A stretch of DNA of 28,970 bases from JBBCJM01 sp037190175. Its GTDB lineage: Bacteria; Pseudomonadota; Alphaproteobacteria; Rhodobacterales; Rhodobacteraceae. Of this stretch, positions 15,671 through 24,099 are shown in pieces; within the stretch, counting starts at the first letter, position 1, and each line of letters opens with the position of its first letter. A program made the position numbers and the translations under genes. Location: positions 1 to 28,970 of the forward strand of contig JBBCJM010000154.1 in assembly GCA_037190175.1 (NCBI GenBank), given 5' to 3'. The notes beneath the pieces are model-generated. The model did not search any database and was not told the origin of the DNA. It was given only the letters and a program-made list of their open reading frames with translations.

Positions 15671-16645
15671 TCAGAGCCCCCGCGCCCAGTCGAGGATCAG
15701 CGTGGCCAGCGGGGCGGTCTGCCCGGGCGCCCGCACCTCGCCGGCCACGACATGGCGCCAGGGATCGTCCTCGGCGCTGAGTGCGGGCGAGTGCCACAGC
15801 ACCGGCCCGCCCCAGCGGTCGGCCACCCTTGCGGTGGCCCCGGCGTCCACCACCCGGTCGTCGCGCGCCTGGATGAAGAGCGCGGGGGTGCGGATCAGCC
15901 GGTGGTCCATCCCGCGGGCGTGGCGCATCAGCGTGGCCAGCGGATAGAGCGCGGCGGTGGGATAGGTGGTGGTCCACCAGCGGGCGTGCCCCTCGTTCAC
16001 CGGCGCGAAGCTGCGCTCCGCGCCGGCCACCCAGCCGCCCCAGCCCTCCACCCAGGGCAGGTCCAGCAGCATCCCCGCCCGCGGCGCGAGCCGGTAGTTG
16101 GGCGAGATCAGCACCGCGCCGGCCACGTCCCGCGCGCCCCGGTGGTCGGCCAGCGCGATGGTGGCCAGCGTCGCGCCGGTGGAGGTGGCGACGACCAGCA
16201 CCCGGTCGCCCAGCCGGCGGCCGATGGCCAGCGCCTCGGCGGTATCCGACATCCAGTCCTCGGGGCTGGCCGCCGCCATCGCCGCGCCCGTGCGCCCGTG
16301 CCCGGCCAGCCGGGTGAAGAAGAGGTTGGCCCCCAGCCCCTCGGCCACCGTCTCGGGCAGGGGGCGGATCTCCTGCGAGGTGGCGGAGAAGCCGTGCAGA
16401 TAGACCACCGCCCAGGGGGCGCGCGCGCCGGGCTCGCCCGCCCAGACGATCCGCTTCTCCGCCCCCGGGATCAGGTCGTCGAACACCGCCTCGCGCGCGG
16501 CCAGCCAGCCGTCCAGATCCTCGGGCAGCGCGGCGGCGTCGAAGCGCAGGGCGGGGTCCATCGTGCTGCGCTGGGTGGCAAAGGCCCAGACCGCGAAGGA
16601 TGCCAGCGCAAGGATGGCCAGCAGCCAGAGGAATCCCCTACGCAC
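15671..16645 (-). CDS. Alpha/beta hydrolase with N-terminal membrane anchor
   Basis: A 324-residue alpha/beta hydrolase. Residues 4-24 form one hydrophobic segment (signal anchor), so the catalytic domain is probably periplasmic. Visible features are the oxyanion motif YLHGFSAT (82-89), the nucleophile Ser155 in ATSTG (Ala replaces the usual first Gly), a probable Asp in ARDDRVVD (around 262) and His298 in DPWRHVV. The GTG start overlaps the stop of the upstream gene by eight bases; the first in-frame ATG would remove the anchor. It is the last gene of the minus-strand run that begins with the glutamine amidotransferase. Substrate unknown. Confidence 0.75.
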   Translation of the reverse strand: MRRGFLWLLAILALASFAVWAFATQRSTMDPALRFDAAALPEDLDGWLAAREAVFDDLIPGAEKRIVWAGEPGARAPWAVVYLHGFSATSQEIRPLPETVAEGLGANLFFTRLAGHGRTGAAMAAASPEDWMSDTAEALAIGRRLGDRVLVVATSTGATLATIALADHRGARDVAGAVLISPNYRLAPRAGMLLDLPWVEGWGGWVAGAERSFAPVNEGHARWWTTTYPTAALYPLATLMRHARGMDHRLIRTPALFIQARDDRVVDAGATARVADRWGGPVLWHSPALSAEDDPWRHVVAGEVRAPGQTAPLATLILDWARGL

Positions 16646-17390
16646 CCGCGCCCTCGAGATCCTCCAGCGTGCTGGCCAAGAGCGCCAGGCATTCGGGCGA
16701 GGAGAAGCGGTGGTCGGCGCCCTTGACCAGCGTCAGCCGCATGTCGGGGCTTTCGGCATGGTCGAAGAGCCGCAGCGCCACCTCGGGGGCCACGTCATGG
16801 TCGGCCGCACCCTGCAACAGCCGCACGGGGAAGGGCAGCACCAGCGGGTGGCGCAGCACCAGATGCTCGCGCCCGTCCTCGACCAGCGCGCGGGTATAGA
16901 CGTAGGGTTCGTCGGCATAGACCGAGGGGCGCATCACCTGGCCGGTGGTCGCCATCTCGTGCCGCTCGGCGTCGGAGAGGTCGTTCCACAGGCCGTCCTC
17001 GGTGAAGTCGGGCGCCGCGGCGATGCCCACCAGCGCCGCCACCTTTTCGGGCCGCGCCCGCGCCATGAGAAGCGCGATCCAGCCGCCCATGGAGGAGCCG
17101 ACCAGCACCTGCGGCCCCTCGGTCAGGTCCAGCATGGCCAGCGCATCCTCGGCCCAGGCGCCGATGGTGCCCTGCTCGAAGAACCCGTCCGACTGGCCAT
17201 GCCCGGAATAGTCGAAGCGCAGGAAGGCGCGGCCGTGGCCCTGCGCCCAGCCTTCCAGGAACAGCGCCTTGGTGCCCTCCATGTCCGAGCGGAAGCCGCC
17301 CAGGAAGATCACCCCCGGCCCGGCGCCGTCCAGCCGGTGATAGGCGATCCGGCGGCGCTGCGGCGTGGTGTGGAAGGCGGGCTCGGCCAT
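16638..17390 (-). CDS. Alpha/beta hydrolase, ABHD10-like
   Basis: A cytoplasmic 250-residue alpha/beta hydrolase. The pattern FLGGFRSDMEGTKA, then RFDYSGHGQSDG, VGSSMGGW and GADHRF is that of ABHD10-type proteins (mammalian mitochondrial thioesterase/esterase and bacterial relatives). The inferred triad is Ser100, Asp197 and His227. GAGGGGG lies six bases before the ATG. It starts ten bases after the aminotransferase stop and its own stop overlaps the next hydrolase start, so the three are very likely co-transcribed. The bacterial function is not established; thioesterase or carboxylesterase activity is the family expectation. Confidence 0.82.
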   Translation of the reverse strand: MAEPAFHTTPQRRRIAYHRLDGAGPGVIFLGGFRSDMEGTKALFLEGWAQGHGRAFLRFDYSGHGQSDGFFEQGTIGAWAEDALAMLDLTEGPQVLVGSSMGGWIALLMARARPEKVAALVGIAAAPDFTEDGLWNDLSDAERHEMATTGQVMRPSVYADEPYVYTRALVEDGREHLVLRHPLVLPFPVRLLQGAADHDVAPEVALRLFDHAESPDMRLTLVKGADHRFSSPECLALLASTLEDLEGAGA

Positions 17391-17400
17391 CGGCGCCCCC

Positions 17401-18600
17401 TCAGCCGCGCACCGTGCGGGCGGCGGTGATCAGCGCCTCGGCCAGGGTGTCGCAATCCTCGTCGGTCAGCCGGGCGGGCAGGCGCAGGTCGCAGGTGCGG
17501 GTCAGCATGGCGCGGGTCTTGGGCAGATCGGCGGGCTCGCCCAGGAACTCCCAGTTCCAGAAGGCGCGGGCATTGCCCTCGGTCAGGCCGAAGATCGAGA
17601 CGGGGGCGCCCAGGGCCCGGGTCTCGGCCTGGAAGGCGCGGGCCTCCTCGTCGCTCCAGTCGCCGGTCAGCAGGAATTGCAGCGAATCCGGCGCGCGTTC
17701 CTCCTGCGGCAGGGCAGGGGGCACGCGGAACCAGTTCACCCGCGCCAGCCGCGCCGCCACCCGGTCATGGTTGCGCAGCCCCGCCCGGGCGCGGTCGTCC
17801 ACCAGCGGCAGCTGCGGGCGGATCACCGCGGCCGACAGGTTCTGCATCCGCATGTTGTAGAGCGGCAGGCGGTTCTGCCACTTCGCCCCGGCCTCCAGGA
17901 GCCCCGGATGCGACTTCCAGTTGGTTTCATAGGCGCCCGACATGATCGCGGCGCGCGCGGCGATGTCGGCGTCGTCGGTGACCAGCATCCCACCCTCGCC
18001 TGCATTGACCAGCTTGTAGGACTGGAAGCTGAAACAGCCGATGGCGCCGATGGTTCCGATCCGCCGCCCGCCCCAGCGGGTGCCCAGCGAATGCGCCGCG
18101 TCCTCGATCACCGGCACGCCGGCGGCGTCGCAGGCCGCCATGATCGCGTCCATGTCCGAGGTATGGCCGCGCATGTGGCTGATCATCACCGCCGCGCTGC
18201 CCGGCAGCTTGGCCCGGAAATCGGCCATGTCGATGCGTAAGGAGTCGTCCACCTCGACCAGCACCGGGGTGCAGTCGGCGTGCAGGATGGCGGAAGGCAC
18301 GGCGGCGAAGGTGAAGGCGGGCGTCAGCACCCGCGCCCCCCGCGGCAGCCCCAGCGCCTTCAGCGACAAGAACAGCGCCGCCGAGCAGGAGGAGACGGCC
18401 AACGCATAGCGCGAGCCGATCAGGGCGGCGAACTCGGCCTCCAGCCGGGGGACGGGCGCGGCCTCGGGGGTGGTATAGCGGAAGAGGTCACCGTTCGAGA
18501 GCAGCCGGTCGATCTCGCTTCGCGCCTCGGCCGGGATCGGGTCGGCCTCGTGCAGGTTGATCGCCGCGGCCGGGGCCGTTGCGGAGCCGTCATGCGCCAT
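17401..18600 (-). CDS. DegT/DnrJ/EryC1/StrS-family PLP aminotransferase
   Basis: A 399-residue fold-type I PLP enzyme. The DegT-family pattern is clear: SSCSAALFLSLKALGL, TPAFTFAAVPSAI, VIEDAAHSLGT with Asp167 for the PLP ring nitrogen, and SFQSYKLVNAGEGG with Lys196 as Schiff base. Such enzymes usually aminate nucleotide sugars, but no sugar-nucleotide genes are near. Its place after a PuuB-like oxidoreductase suggests a role in amine or amino-acid metabolism instead (inference). ATG 18600 is chosen because GGGGAG lies about seven bases before it; the ATG at 18636 would add 12 residues and has AGGCGG upstream, so it remains possible. A 107-base gap separates it from the upstream gene. Confidence 0.82.
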   Translation of the reverse strand: MAHDGSATAPAAAINLHEADPIPAEARSEIDRLLSNGDLFRYTTPEAAPVPRLEAEFAALIGSRYALAVSSCSAALFLSLKALGLPRGARVLTPAFTFAAVPSAILHADCTPVLVEVDDSLRIDMADFRAKLPGSAAVMISHMRGHTSDMDAIMAACDAAGVPVIEDAAHSLGTRWGGRRIGTIGAIGCFSFQSYKLVNAGEGGMLVTDDADIAARAAIMSGAYETNWKSHPGLLEAGAKWQNRLPLYNMRMQNLSAAVIRPQLPLVDDRARAGLRNHDRVAARLARVNWFRVPPALPQEERAPDSLQFLLTGDWSDEEARAFQAETRALGAPVSIFGLTEGNARAFWNWEFLGEPADLPKTRAMLTRTCDLRLPARLTDEDCDTLAEALITAARTVRG

Positions 18601-18707
18601 CTGGCAACTCCCCAGAGATGTGCTCCGGGCTGTCATAGCGTTCCGCCTTTCGCTTGGCCAGTGTCAGGGATCGTCATGGAAAGTGCGGTGGCGGCCATGC
18701 GCCTAGG

Positions 18708-20009
18708 TCATAGCCCCAGCCGGTCGCGCAGGGAATACCAGGTCATCGCGGTGACCAGCATCGGCCAGCGCAGCGCCACGCCGCCGGGGAAACGCGGCTG
18801 CGGCAGGCCGGCCATCAGGTCGAACCGGCCGGCCTGTCCCGCCACCGCTTCGGCCAGGATGCGGCCCGCCAGGGTGGCCAGCGCCACCCCGTGGCCGGAA
18901 TAGCCCGAGGCGGAAAGCACGTTCGCCGCCACCCGGCGGAAGCAGGGCAGCCGGGTCATGGTGATGGCCAGCGTGCCGCCCCAGGCATGGTCGATGCGCA
19001 CGCCGGCCAGTTGGGGATAGATCTCCAGCATCGGCCGGCGCACCTTGGCCGCGATGTCGGCGGGGAATTTCCAGCCATAGCTCTCGCCGCCCCCGAACAG
19101 CAGCCGGTCGTCCTCGCTGAGCCGCCAGTAGTTCACCACGAAGCGCGAGTCGGCCACCGCGACGGGGCGGGAGAGGATTTCCCGCGCCCGGTCGCCCAGC
19201 GGCGCGGTGGCGATGATGAAGTTGTTGATCGGCATCACCCGCGCCTCGACCTCCGGCGCCAGGCCGCCCAGATAGCCGTTGCCGGCCAGGATGGCGTGGT
19301 CGGCCGTCACCCGGCCGGCGTCGGTGCGCAGGGTGACCTTGGGGCCATGGACGATGGCATGGACCTCGCTCATCTCGTGGATCACCGCGCCGGCGGCCCG
19401 GGCCTTCTCCGCCAGCCCCAGCGCGTAGTTCAAGGGATGCAGATGCCCCGCACCCATGTCCAGCGACCCGCCGGCGAAGCGGCGCGAGCCGATGAGCGCC
19501 CGGATCCCGGCCAGGTCCAGCGGCTCGATCCGGGTATAGCCGTAGTCGCGGGCCAGCTTCTCGATGGCGCCATGTTCCTCGCGCACCTCGGCCGGGTGGC
19601 GGCAGGCATGGGCCACGCCGGGGCGATAGTCGACCCCGGGCATGTCGGCGGAAAGGGTCCGCACCAGCGCCTTGGCCTCCTCGGCCATGTCCCACAGCCG
19701 GCGGGCGTCCTCGCGCCCCGCCATGCGCTCCAGCGCCGTCTGGTCCAGCCGCTGGCCCGAGCCCACCTGCCCGCCGTTGCGCCCCGAGGCACCGAAGCCC
19801 ACCCGCTGCGCCTCCAGCACCACCACCTTGAGGCCCTGCCGGGCCAGATGCAGCGCGGCGGAGAGGCCGGTATAGCCCGCCCCCACGATGCAGACATCCG
19901 CCCTCGCCTCGCCCCGCAGCGGGGGCAGGGCCTCGTGCGGCACCGCGGTGGCGGCGTACCAGGAGGGCGGATACTGCCCGCGCCGGTCGTTGGAATAAAG
20001 CAGCCTCAT
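18708..20009 (-). CDS. FAD-dependent oxidoreductase, PuuB (gamma-glutamylputrescine oxidase)-like
   Basis: A 433-residue flavoprotein of the D-amino-acid oxidase (DAO) fold. The FAD-binding motif is VGAGYTGLSAALHLA (Gly43, 45, 48). GFGASGRNGGQVGSGQR is the GASGRN-x-G signature of PuuB-like oxidases, and SGYSGHGVALATLAGRIL is the C-terminal FAD contact. PuuB oxidises gamma-glutamylputrescine to the aldehyde with H2O2 release. The ATG overlaps the stop of the glutamine-synthetase-like gene (ATGA), so ligase and oxidase are coupled, just as puuA/puuB function is linked in polyamine breakdown. The actual glutamylated amine is not determined. Confidence 0.85.
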   Translation of the reverse strand: MRLLYSNDRRGQYPPSWYAATAVPHEALPPLRGEARADVCIVGAGYTGLSAALHLARQGLKVVVLEAQRVGFGASGRNGGQVGSGQRLDQTALERMAGREDARRLWDMAEEAKALVRTLSADMPGVDYRPGVAHACRHPAEVREEHGAIEKLARDYGYTRIEPLDLAGIRALIGSRRFAGGSLDMGAGHLHPLNYALGLAEKARAAGAVIHEMSEVHAIVHGPKVTLRTDAGRVTADHAILAGNGYLGGLAPEVEARVMPINNFIIATAPLGDRAREILSRPVAVADSRFVVNYWRLSEDDRLLFGGGESYGWKFPADIAAKVRRPMLEIYPQLAGVRIDHAWGGTLAITMTRLPCFRRVAANVLSASGYSGHGVALATLAGRILAEAVAGQAGRFDLMAGLPQPRFPGGVALRWPMLVTAMTWYSLRDRLGL

Positions 20010-21361
20010 ACGTTCAGAAGCAGGTGTTCGCGTTCCCAGGGGCTGATGACCTGCAGGAACTCCTTGTATTCATTGCGCTTCACGCTGTCATAGACCGAGC
20101 AGAACTCCACCCCCAGCACCTCGCGCAGGCTTGCGTCCTCTTCCAGCAGGTCCATGGCGTCGCCCAGGTTGTAGGGCAGGTCGGTCTCCATGTTGTAGGC
20201 GTCGGTGGTGCATTCGGCCCGCGGCAGCCGGCCCTCCTTCAGCCCCAGATAGCCGCAGGCGAGGCTGGCCGCGATCCCGAGGTAGGGGTTGCAGTCCATC
20301 CCCGCCAGCCGGTTCTCGATCCGCCGCGATTCGGGGCCCGAGATCGGCACCCGCAGCCCGGTGGTGCGGTTGTCGCGGCCCCATTCCAGGTTGATCGGCG
20401 CGGCGAAGTCGGGGACATAGCGGCGATAGCTGTTGACATAGGGCGCGAGCAGCGCCACCGCGCCCGGCAGGTGGTTCTGCAAGCCGGCGATGAAATGCAG
20501 GAACTCCGCCGTCTCGCCACCCTTCCGGTCGGAGAAGATGTTGCGCCCCGTCTCGGTCGAGATCACCGAATGGTGGATGTGCATGGCCGAGCCCGGCTCG
20601 CCCTCGATGGGCTTGGCCATGAAGGTGGCGAAACAGTCGTGGCGCAGCGCCGCCTCGCGGATCAGCCGCTTGAAGAAGAAGATCTCGTCGGCCAGCCGCA
20701 CCGGGTCGCCATGCGCCATGTTGATCTCGACCTGGCCCGCGCCGCCCTCCTGCAGGATGCCGTCGATCTCGAACCCCTGCGCCTCGGCGAAGTCGTAGAT
20801 GTCGTCGATCACCTTGCCGTATTCGTCCACCGCCGACATGGAGTACGCCTGTTTCGCTGCCGCCCGCCGCCCGGTACGGCCCATCGGCGGGATGATCGGC
20901 ATGTTGGGGTCGGTGTTGCGGGCGACGAAGTAGAACTCCATCTCGGGCGCCACGATGGGCTGCCAGCCTTGCGCGTTGTAAAGCTCCACCACCCGCCTCA
21001 GCACGTTGCGCGGGCTGGTGGGGACGGGGCGGTGCTCCTTGTCCACCGCGTCGTGGATGATCTGCAAGGTCACGTCCGCGGTCCAGGGCGCGGCGGTGGC
21101 GGTGGTGAAGTCGGGCAGCAGCACCATGTCGGGCTCGGTGAAGGCGCCCTGCGGGTTGTCGGCCCATTCGCCGGTGATCGTCTGCAGGAAGATCGAGTTC
21201 GGCAGGTAGTAATGCGTCTGCTTGGCGAATTTCGAGGCCGGCATCGCCTTGCCGCGGGCCACGCCGGCGATGTCGGGGATGATGCATTCCACCTCGTCCA
21301 CCCGGCGGCCGGACAGCCAGTCGCGCGCGCTCGGGGGCAGCTTGTCGGTCCATTTGGACAT
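20006..21361 (-). CDS. Glutamine-synthetase-family ligase, PuuA-like (copy 1)
   Basis: A 451-residue glutamine-synthetase fold protein. Active-site motifs are APEMEFYFV (Glu140, Glu142), GAGQVEINMAHGD, GSAMHIHHS, WGRDNRTTGLRVP and RIENRLAGMDCNPYL. The short N-terminus and the GVARGKAMP motif place it with gamma-glutamyl-amine ligases rather than with housekeeping GlnA: there is no adenylylation-site region typical of GlnA I. Being fused by overlap to the PuuB-like oxidase gene it most likely glutamylates an amine with ATP. No good Shine-Dalgarno is seen. It follows the amidotransferase gene after 43 bases. Confidence 0.88.
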   Translation of the reverse strand: MSKWTDKLPPSARDWLSGRRVDEVECIIPDIAGVARGKAMPASKFAKQTHYYLPNSIFLQTITGEWADNPQGAFTEPDMVLLPDFTTATAAPWTADVTLQIIHDAVDKEHRPVPTSPRNVLRRVVELYNAQGWQPIVAPEMEFYFVARNTDPNMPIIPPMGRTGRRAAAKQAYSMSAVDEYGKVIDDIYDFAEAQGFEIDGILQEGGAGQVEINMAHGDPVRLADEIFFFKRLIREAALRHDCFATFMAKPIEGEPGSAMHIHHSVISTETGRNIFSDRKGGETAEFLHFIAGLQNHLPGAVALLAPYVNSYRRYVPDFAAPINLEWGRDNRTTGLRVPISGPESRRIENRLAGMDCNPYLGIAASLACGYLGLKEGRLPRAECTTDAYNMETDLPYNLGDAMDLLEEDASLREVLGVEFCSVYDSVKRNEYKEFLQVISPWEREHLLLNV

Positions 21362-21404
21362 GATCGGGGATACTCGGGGTTCGCGCCCTTCGGGGCGACA
21401 GGGG

Positions 21405-22100
21405 TCAGGCCGCGGGCCGACGGGCGCGCGGCATCTTGAAGAAGGCGGCGATCCGGCCGGCCAGCGTGGGCTGGTCGATGGGCTCGGTCAGCCGCTCGCG
21501 CGCCGCGGCCATCAGCGCGTCGGGCACCAGGCCGGGGCCACGGGTGCGCATCAGCCCGTCGATGAAGGCGGGGCGGAACTCGGGGTGGGGCTGCACGGTC
21601 AGGATGTCGTCGCCATAGACCATCGCGGCGTTGCGGCAGATCCCGCCCGTGGCGATCACCCGCGCGCCCGGCGGCACCTCGGTCACCTGGTCGCGGTGCC
21701 AGGCGTTGAGGGTCAGCACCTCGCCGCCGAAGTCGTAGTCGGTGGGGCCGACCGACCAGCCGCCCTCGTAGCGTTCCACCTTGCCGCCCAGGGCCTGGGC
21801 GACGATCTGGTGGCCGAAGCAGATGCCGACCAGCGGCACGCCCTCGGCCCTGGCCTGGCGGATGAACGCCTCCAGCGGCCTGATGAAGGGATGGTCCTCA
21901 TAGGCGCCGTGGCGCGAGCCGGTGATCAGCCAGCCGTCGGCGTCATGCACGCTGGCCGGAAAGGCCATCGCCTCCACATGCCAGGTGCGGAAGGTGAAGC
22001 CCTGTCCCGCCAGCAGCTGTTCGAACATCTGGGGATAGTCGCCCGCCTCTGGCTGGAGCGCGTCGGGCGCCTGGCCCGTCTGAAGGATGCCGATCCGCAT
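21405..22100 (-). CDS. Class I glutamine amidotransferase-like protein
   Basis: A 231-residue stand-alone class I glutamine amidotransferase domain (GATase1, GMP-synthase-like). The nucleophile is Cys94 in GICFGHQ and the His/Glu pair is in QPHPEF (His172, Glu174). In E. coli the third gene of this pathway, puuD, hydrolyses gamma-glutamyl-GABA and belongs to the related C26 family. This protein has the GATase pattern instead, so it may be a functional substitute for PuuD or may act on another gamma-glutamyl compound (inference). It is the first gene of the minus-strand run. The start has no clear ribosome site. Confidence 0.82.
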   Translation of the reverse strand: MRIGILQTGQAPDALQPEAGDYPQMFEQLLAGQGFTFRTWHVEAMAFPASVHDADGWLITGSRHGAYEDHPFIRPLEAFIRQARAEGVPLVGICFGHQIVAQALGGKVERYEGGWSVGPTDYDFGGEVLTLNAWHRDQVTEVPPGARVIATGGICRNAAMVYGDDILTVQPHPEFRPAFIDGLMRTRGPGLVPDALMAAARERLTEPIDQPTLAGRIAAFFKMPRARRPAA

Positions 22101-22234
22101 GGAACACCGGGGGTTTGCTGCGACAGACTACCGCTGCGACGGGGGGACGGGCAAGGGGGGCAAACCGCTTGCCATGGCCGCCGGATGGGGCGACCATCGG
22201 GGCGTCAGGAGCGACGGCAAGGGGACGCAAGACG

Positions 22235-22552
22235 ATGGACATCAGCCCGGAAAAGGTGGTGCAGGTCATCTTCCTGTCGCGCGAGGGCGGCGGCACGGCG
22301 GAGGCGGCGCTGACCGGCTTCATCGCCGACATGAACGACGACGAGAAGGCGCATCTGACCGCGCTGGCCTGGGTGGGCCGCGGCGCCTTCGAGCCCGAGG
22401 ACTACGAACGCGCGGTGGAGACGGCCTATGCCGAGGCCACGGTGCCGACCGAGACCTATCTGATGGGGATGCCGCATCTGGCCGAGAACCTGGAGGCCGG
22501 GCTGGAGGCGATGGGGGTCGACGTGGCGGGGGTGGAAGAGGACTTCCTGTAA
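22235..22552 (+). CDS. DUF3775 family protein
   Basis: A small acidic protein of 105 residues. The pattern ISPEKVVQVIFLSRE, then HLTALAWVGRGAFEPEDYERAV and TYLMGMPHLAENLEAGLEAMGV fits the DUF3775 family, whose function is unknown. The ATG follows AAGGGGACGCAAGACG, with a weak ribosome site. It is divergent from the amidotransferase gene and convergent with the second ligase, so it stands alone in a mostly minus-strand region. Confidence 0.75.
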   Translation: MDISPEKVVQVIFLSREGGGTAEAALTGFIADMNDDEKAHLTALAWVGRGAFEPEDYERAVETAYAEATVPTETYLMGMPHLAENLEAGLEAMGVDVAGVEEDFL

Positions 22553-22566
22553 CGGCGGCCGGACGA

Positions 22567-22646
22567 ATGGCGGGATGAATCCCGCCCTGCGAATCGGCCG
22601 CCCCCGGGTGTACCCTCACACCGCAGGGCGGGCTTCAGCCCGCCAT
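22567..22646. repeat. BIME-like pair of inverted REP palindromes, second locus
   Basis: Two 24-base palindromic units, 22567-22590 and 22623-22646, are inverted copies that differ at two positions. The two differences fall on partner positions of the small hairpin (A-T in one, C-G in the other), so each local hairpin is preserved. Written in one direction, the unit fits a consensus with the copy after phaZ: G-Y-AGGG-Y-GGGC, a short loop, GCCC-R-CCAT. It sits between convergent stops. Confidence 0.7.
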
Positions 22647-22652
22647 CGGCGC

Positions 22653-23993
22653 TCACACCGTGTCGAGGTAGAGCTCCACCTGTTCCTCGGGGCTCAGCTC
22701 GGCGATGTAATGCGCCTCCTGCCGCTTGGTCTGCACCAGGTTGCGGATCAGTTCGCGGGGGAAGATCCGCGCCATGCGCTCCGACCCCTCGAAGGCGTCG
22801 ATCGCCTCGCCCCATTGCAGCGGGATCTGCGGCAGGCCGGCCATGGCATAGGCGTTGCCGGTGACCGGCGAGGGCGGTTCCAGCCCGTCCTCCATCCCGT
22901 TCAGCGCCGCGCCCAGGATCACCGCCAGCATCAGATAGGGGTTCACGTCGCCCCCCGCGACCCGATGCTCGATCCGCCGCGCCGCCGGGTTGCCGGCCGG
23001 GATGCGGATCGCGGTGGTGCGGTTCTCGTAGCCCCAGCACACCGCGGTGGGCGCATGCGCCCCCGGCACCAGCCGGTCATAGCTGTTCCCGTGCGGCGCA
23101 AACAGCAGCGTCGAATCGTGCATCGCGTCCAGGCAGCCGGCCACCGCCTGCTTCAGCGCCGCCGTCCCCTTCGGCCCGCCGCTGTCGAAGACGTTCGAGC
23201 CGCTGTCGTCCAGCACCGAGAAATGCGTGTGCAGGCCCGAGCCCGAATATTCCGGGTAGGGCTTGGCCATGAAGCTGGCCGCGAAGCCGTGCCGCCGCGC
23301 CAGCCCCTTGACCAGCAGCTTGAAGAGCCAGGCGTCGTCCGCCGCCCTGAGCGCGTCGTCGCAATGCATCAGGTTCACCTCGAACTGGCCGAGGCCGGTT
23401 TCCGAGGTCGAGGTGTCGGCCGGAATGTCCATCGCCTCGCAGGCGTCGTAGAGGTCGGTGAAGAAGCTGTCGAAGGCGTCGAGCGCGCGGATCGACATGG
23501 TTTCCGCGGCCTTGCGCCGCTTCCCCGACCGCGGCGAGGGCGGCACCTGCAACGACTTGCCGCTGTCGTCGATCAGGAAGAATTCCAGCTCCATCGCCAC
23601 CACGGGGGTCAGGCCCCTGGCCTTGTAGCGTTCCACCACCGCGCGCAGGCAATGGCGGGGATCGCCCTCGTAGGGCTGGCCGTTCTCGCGGAACATCCAG
23701 ATCGGCAAGAGCGCGGTCGGCGCCTCCAGCCAGGGCATCGGCATGAAGCCGCGTTCGGTTGGCTTCAGCACCCCGTCCTGGTCGCCCTGGTCGAAGACCA
23801 GCGGGCTCTCGTCGATGTCCTCGCCCCAGATGTCGAGGTTGAGGATCGAGAACGGGAACCGCGTGCCGTCCTTGACCACCTTGTCGGCGAAACGGGCGGG
23901 GATGCGCTTGCCCCGCGCCTGTCCGTTGAGGTCCGCCGCCGCCACACGGATCGTGCGGACATGCGGGTTCTTGCGCAGCCAGTCCTTCAGCAT
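22653..23993 (-). CDS. Glutamine-synthetase-family ligase (copy 2)
   Basis: A second gamma-glutamyl-ligase-type protein, 446 residues from the chosen ATG. Motifs are AMELEFFLI, GLGQFEVNLMHCDD, GSGLHTHFS, WGYENRTTAIRIP and RIEHRVAGGDVNPYL. It differs widely from copy 1 (for example VRTIRVAAADLNGQARGKR at the start), so it is an old paralogue, perhaps for a different amine. The N-terminus is uncertain: ATG 23993 gives the family-like start MLKDWLRKNP but no ribosome site. ATG 24044 would add 17 residues of low-complexity sequence. It is downstream of the ABC transporter on the same strand, with a 144-base gap containing a hairpin. Confidence 0.87.
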   Translation of the reverse strand: MLKDWLRKNPHVRTIRVAAADLNGQARGKRIPARFADKVVKDGTRFPFSILNLDIWGEDIDESPLVFDQGDQDGVLKPTERGFMPMPWLEAPTALLPIWMFRENGQPYEGDPRHCLRAVVERYKARGLTPVVAMELEFFLIDDSGKSLQVPPSPRSGKRRKAAETMSIRALDAFDSFFTDLYDACEAMDIPADTSTSETGLGQFEVNLMHCDDALRAADDAWLFKLLVKGLARRHGFAASFMAKPYPEYSGSGLHTHFSVLDDSGSNVFDSGGPKGTAALKQAVAGCLDAMHDSTLLFAPHGNSYDRLVPGAHAPTAVCWGYENRTTAIRIPAGNPAARRIEHRVAGGDVNPYLMLAVILGAALNGMEDGLEPPSPVTGNAYAMAGLPQIPLQWGEAIDAFEGSERMARIFPRELIRNLVQTKRQEAHYIAELSPEEQVELYLDTV

Positions 23994-24099
23994 GATGTCA
24001 TCGTCGCGGGCGCGCGGGCACCCCGGTCCGCGCCAATCCCCCATGGATCAGCAGGCAGACGGCGGGACGGGCCCGGACCCTTCTCCTGTTCATGGATCC

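Noticed and set aside
21405..22100. Naming the amidotransferase puuD
   Set aside because: Its nucleophile region GICFGHQ and QPHPEF are of the GATase1/GMP-synthase type rather than the C26 hydrolase pattern; function may overlap, but the name is not supported.
22159..22173. Small hairpin GGCAA/TTGCC in the amidotransferase-DUF3775 divergent gap
   Set aside because: It has only five pairs and a setting with many chance GC palindromes; no recurrence elsewhere in the window supports a function.
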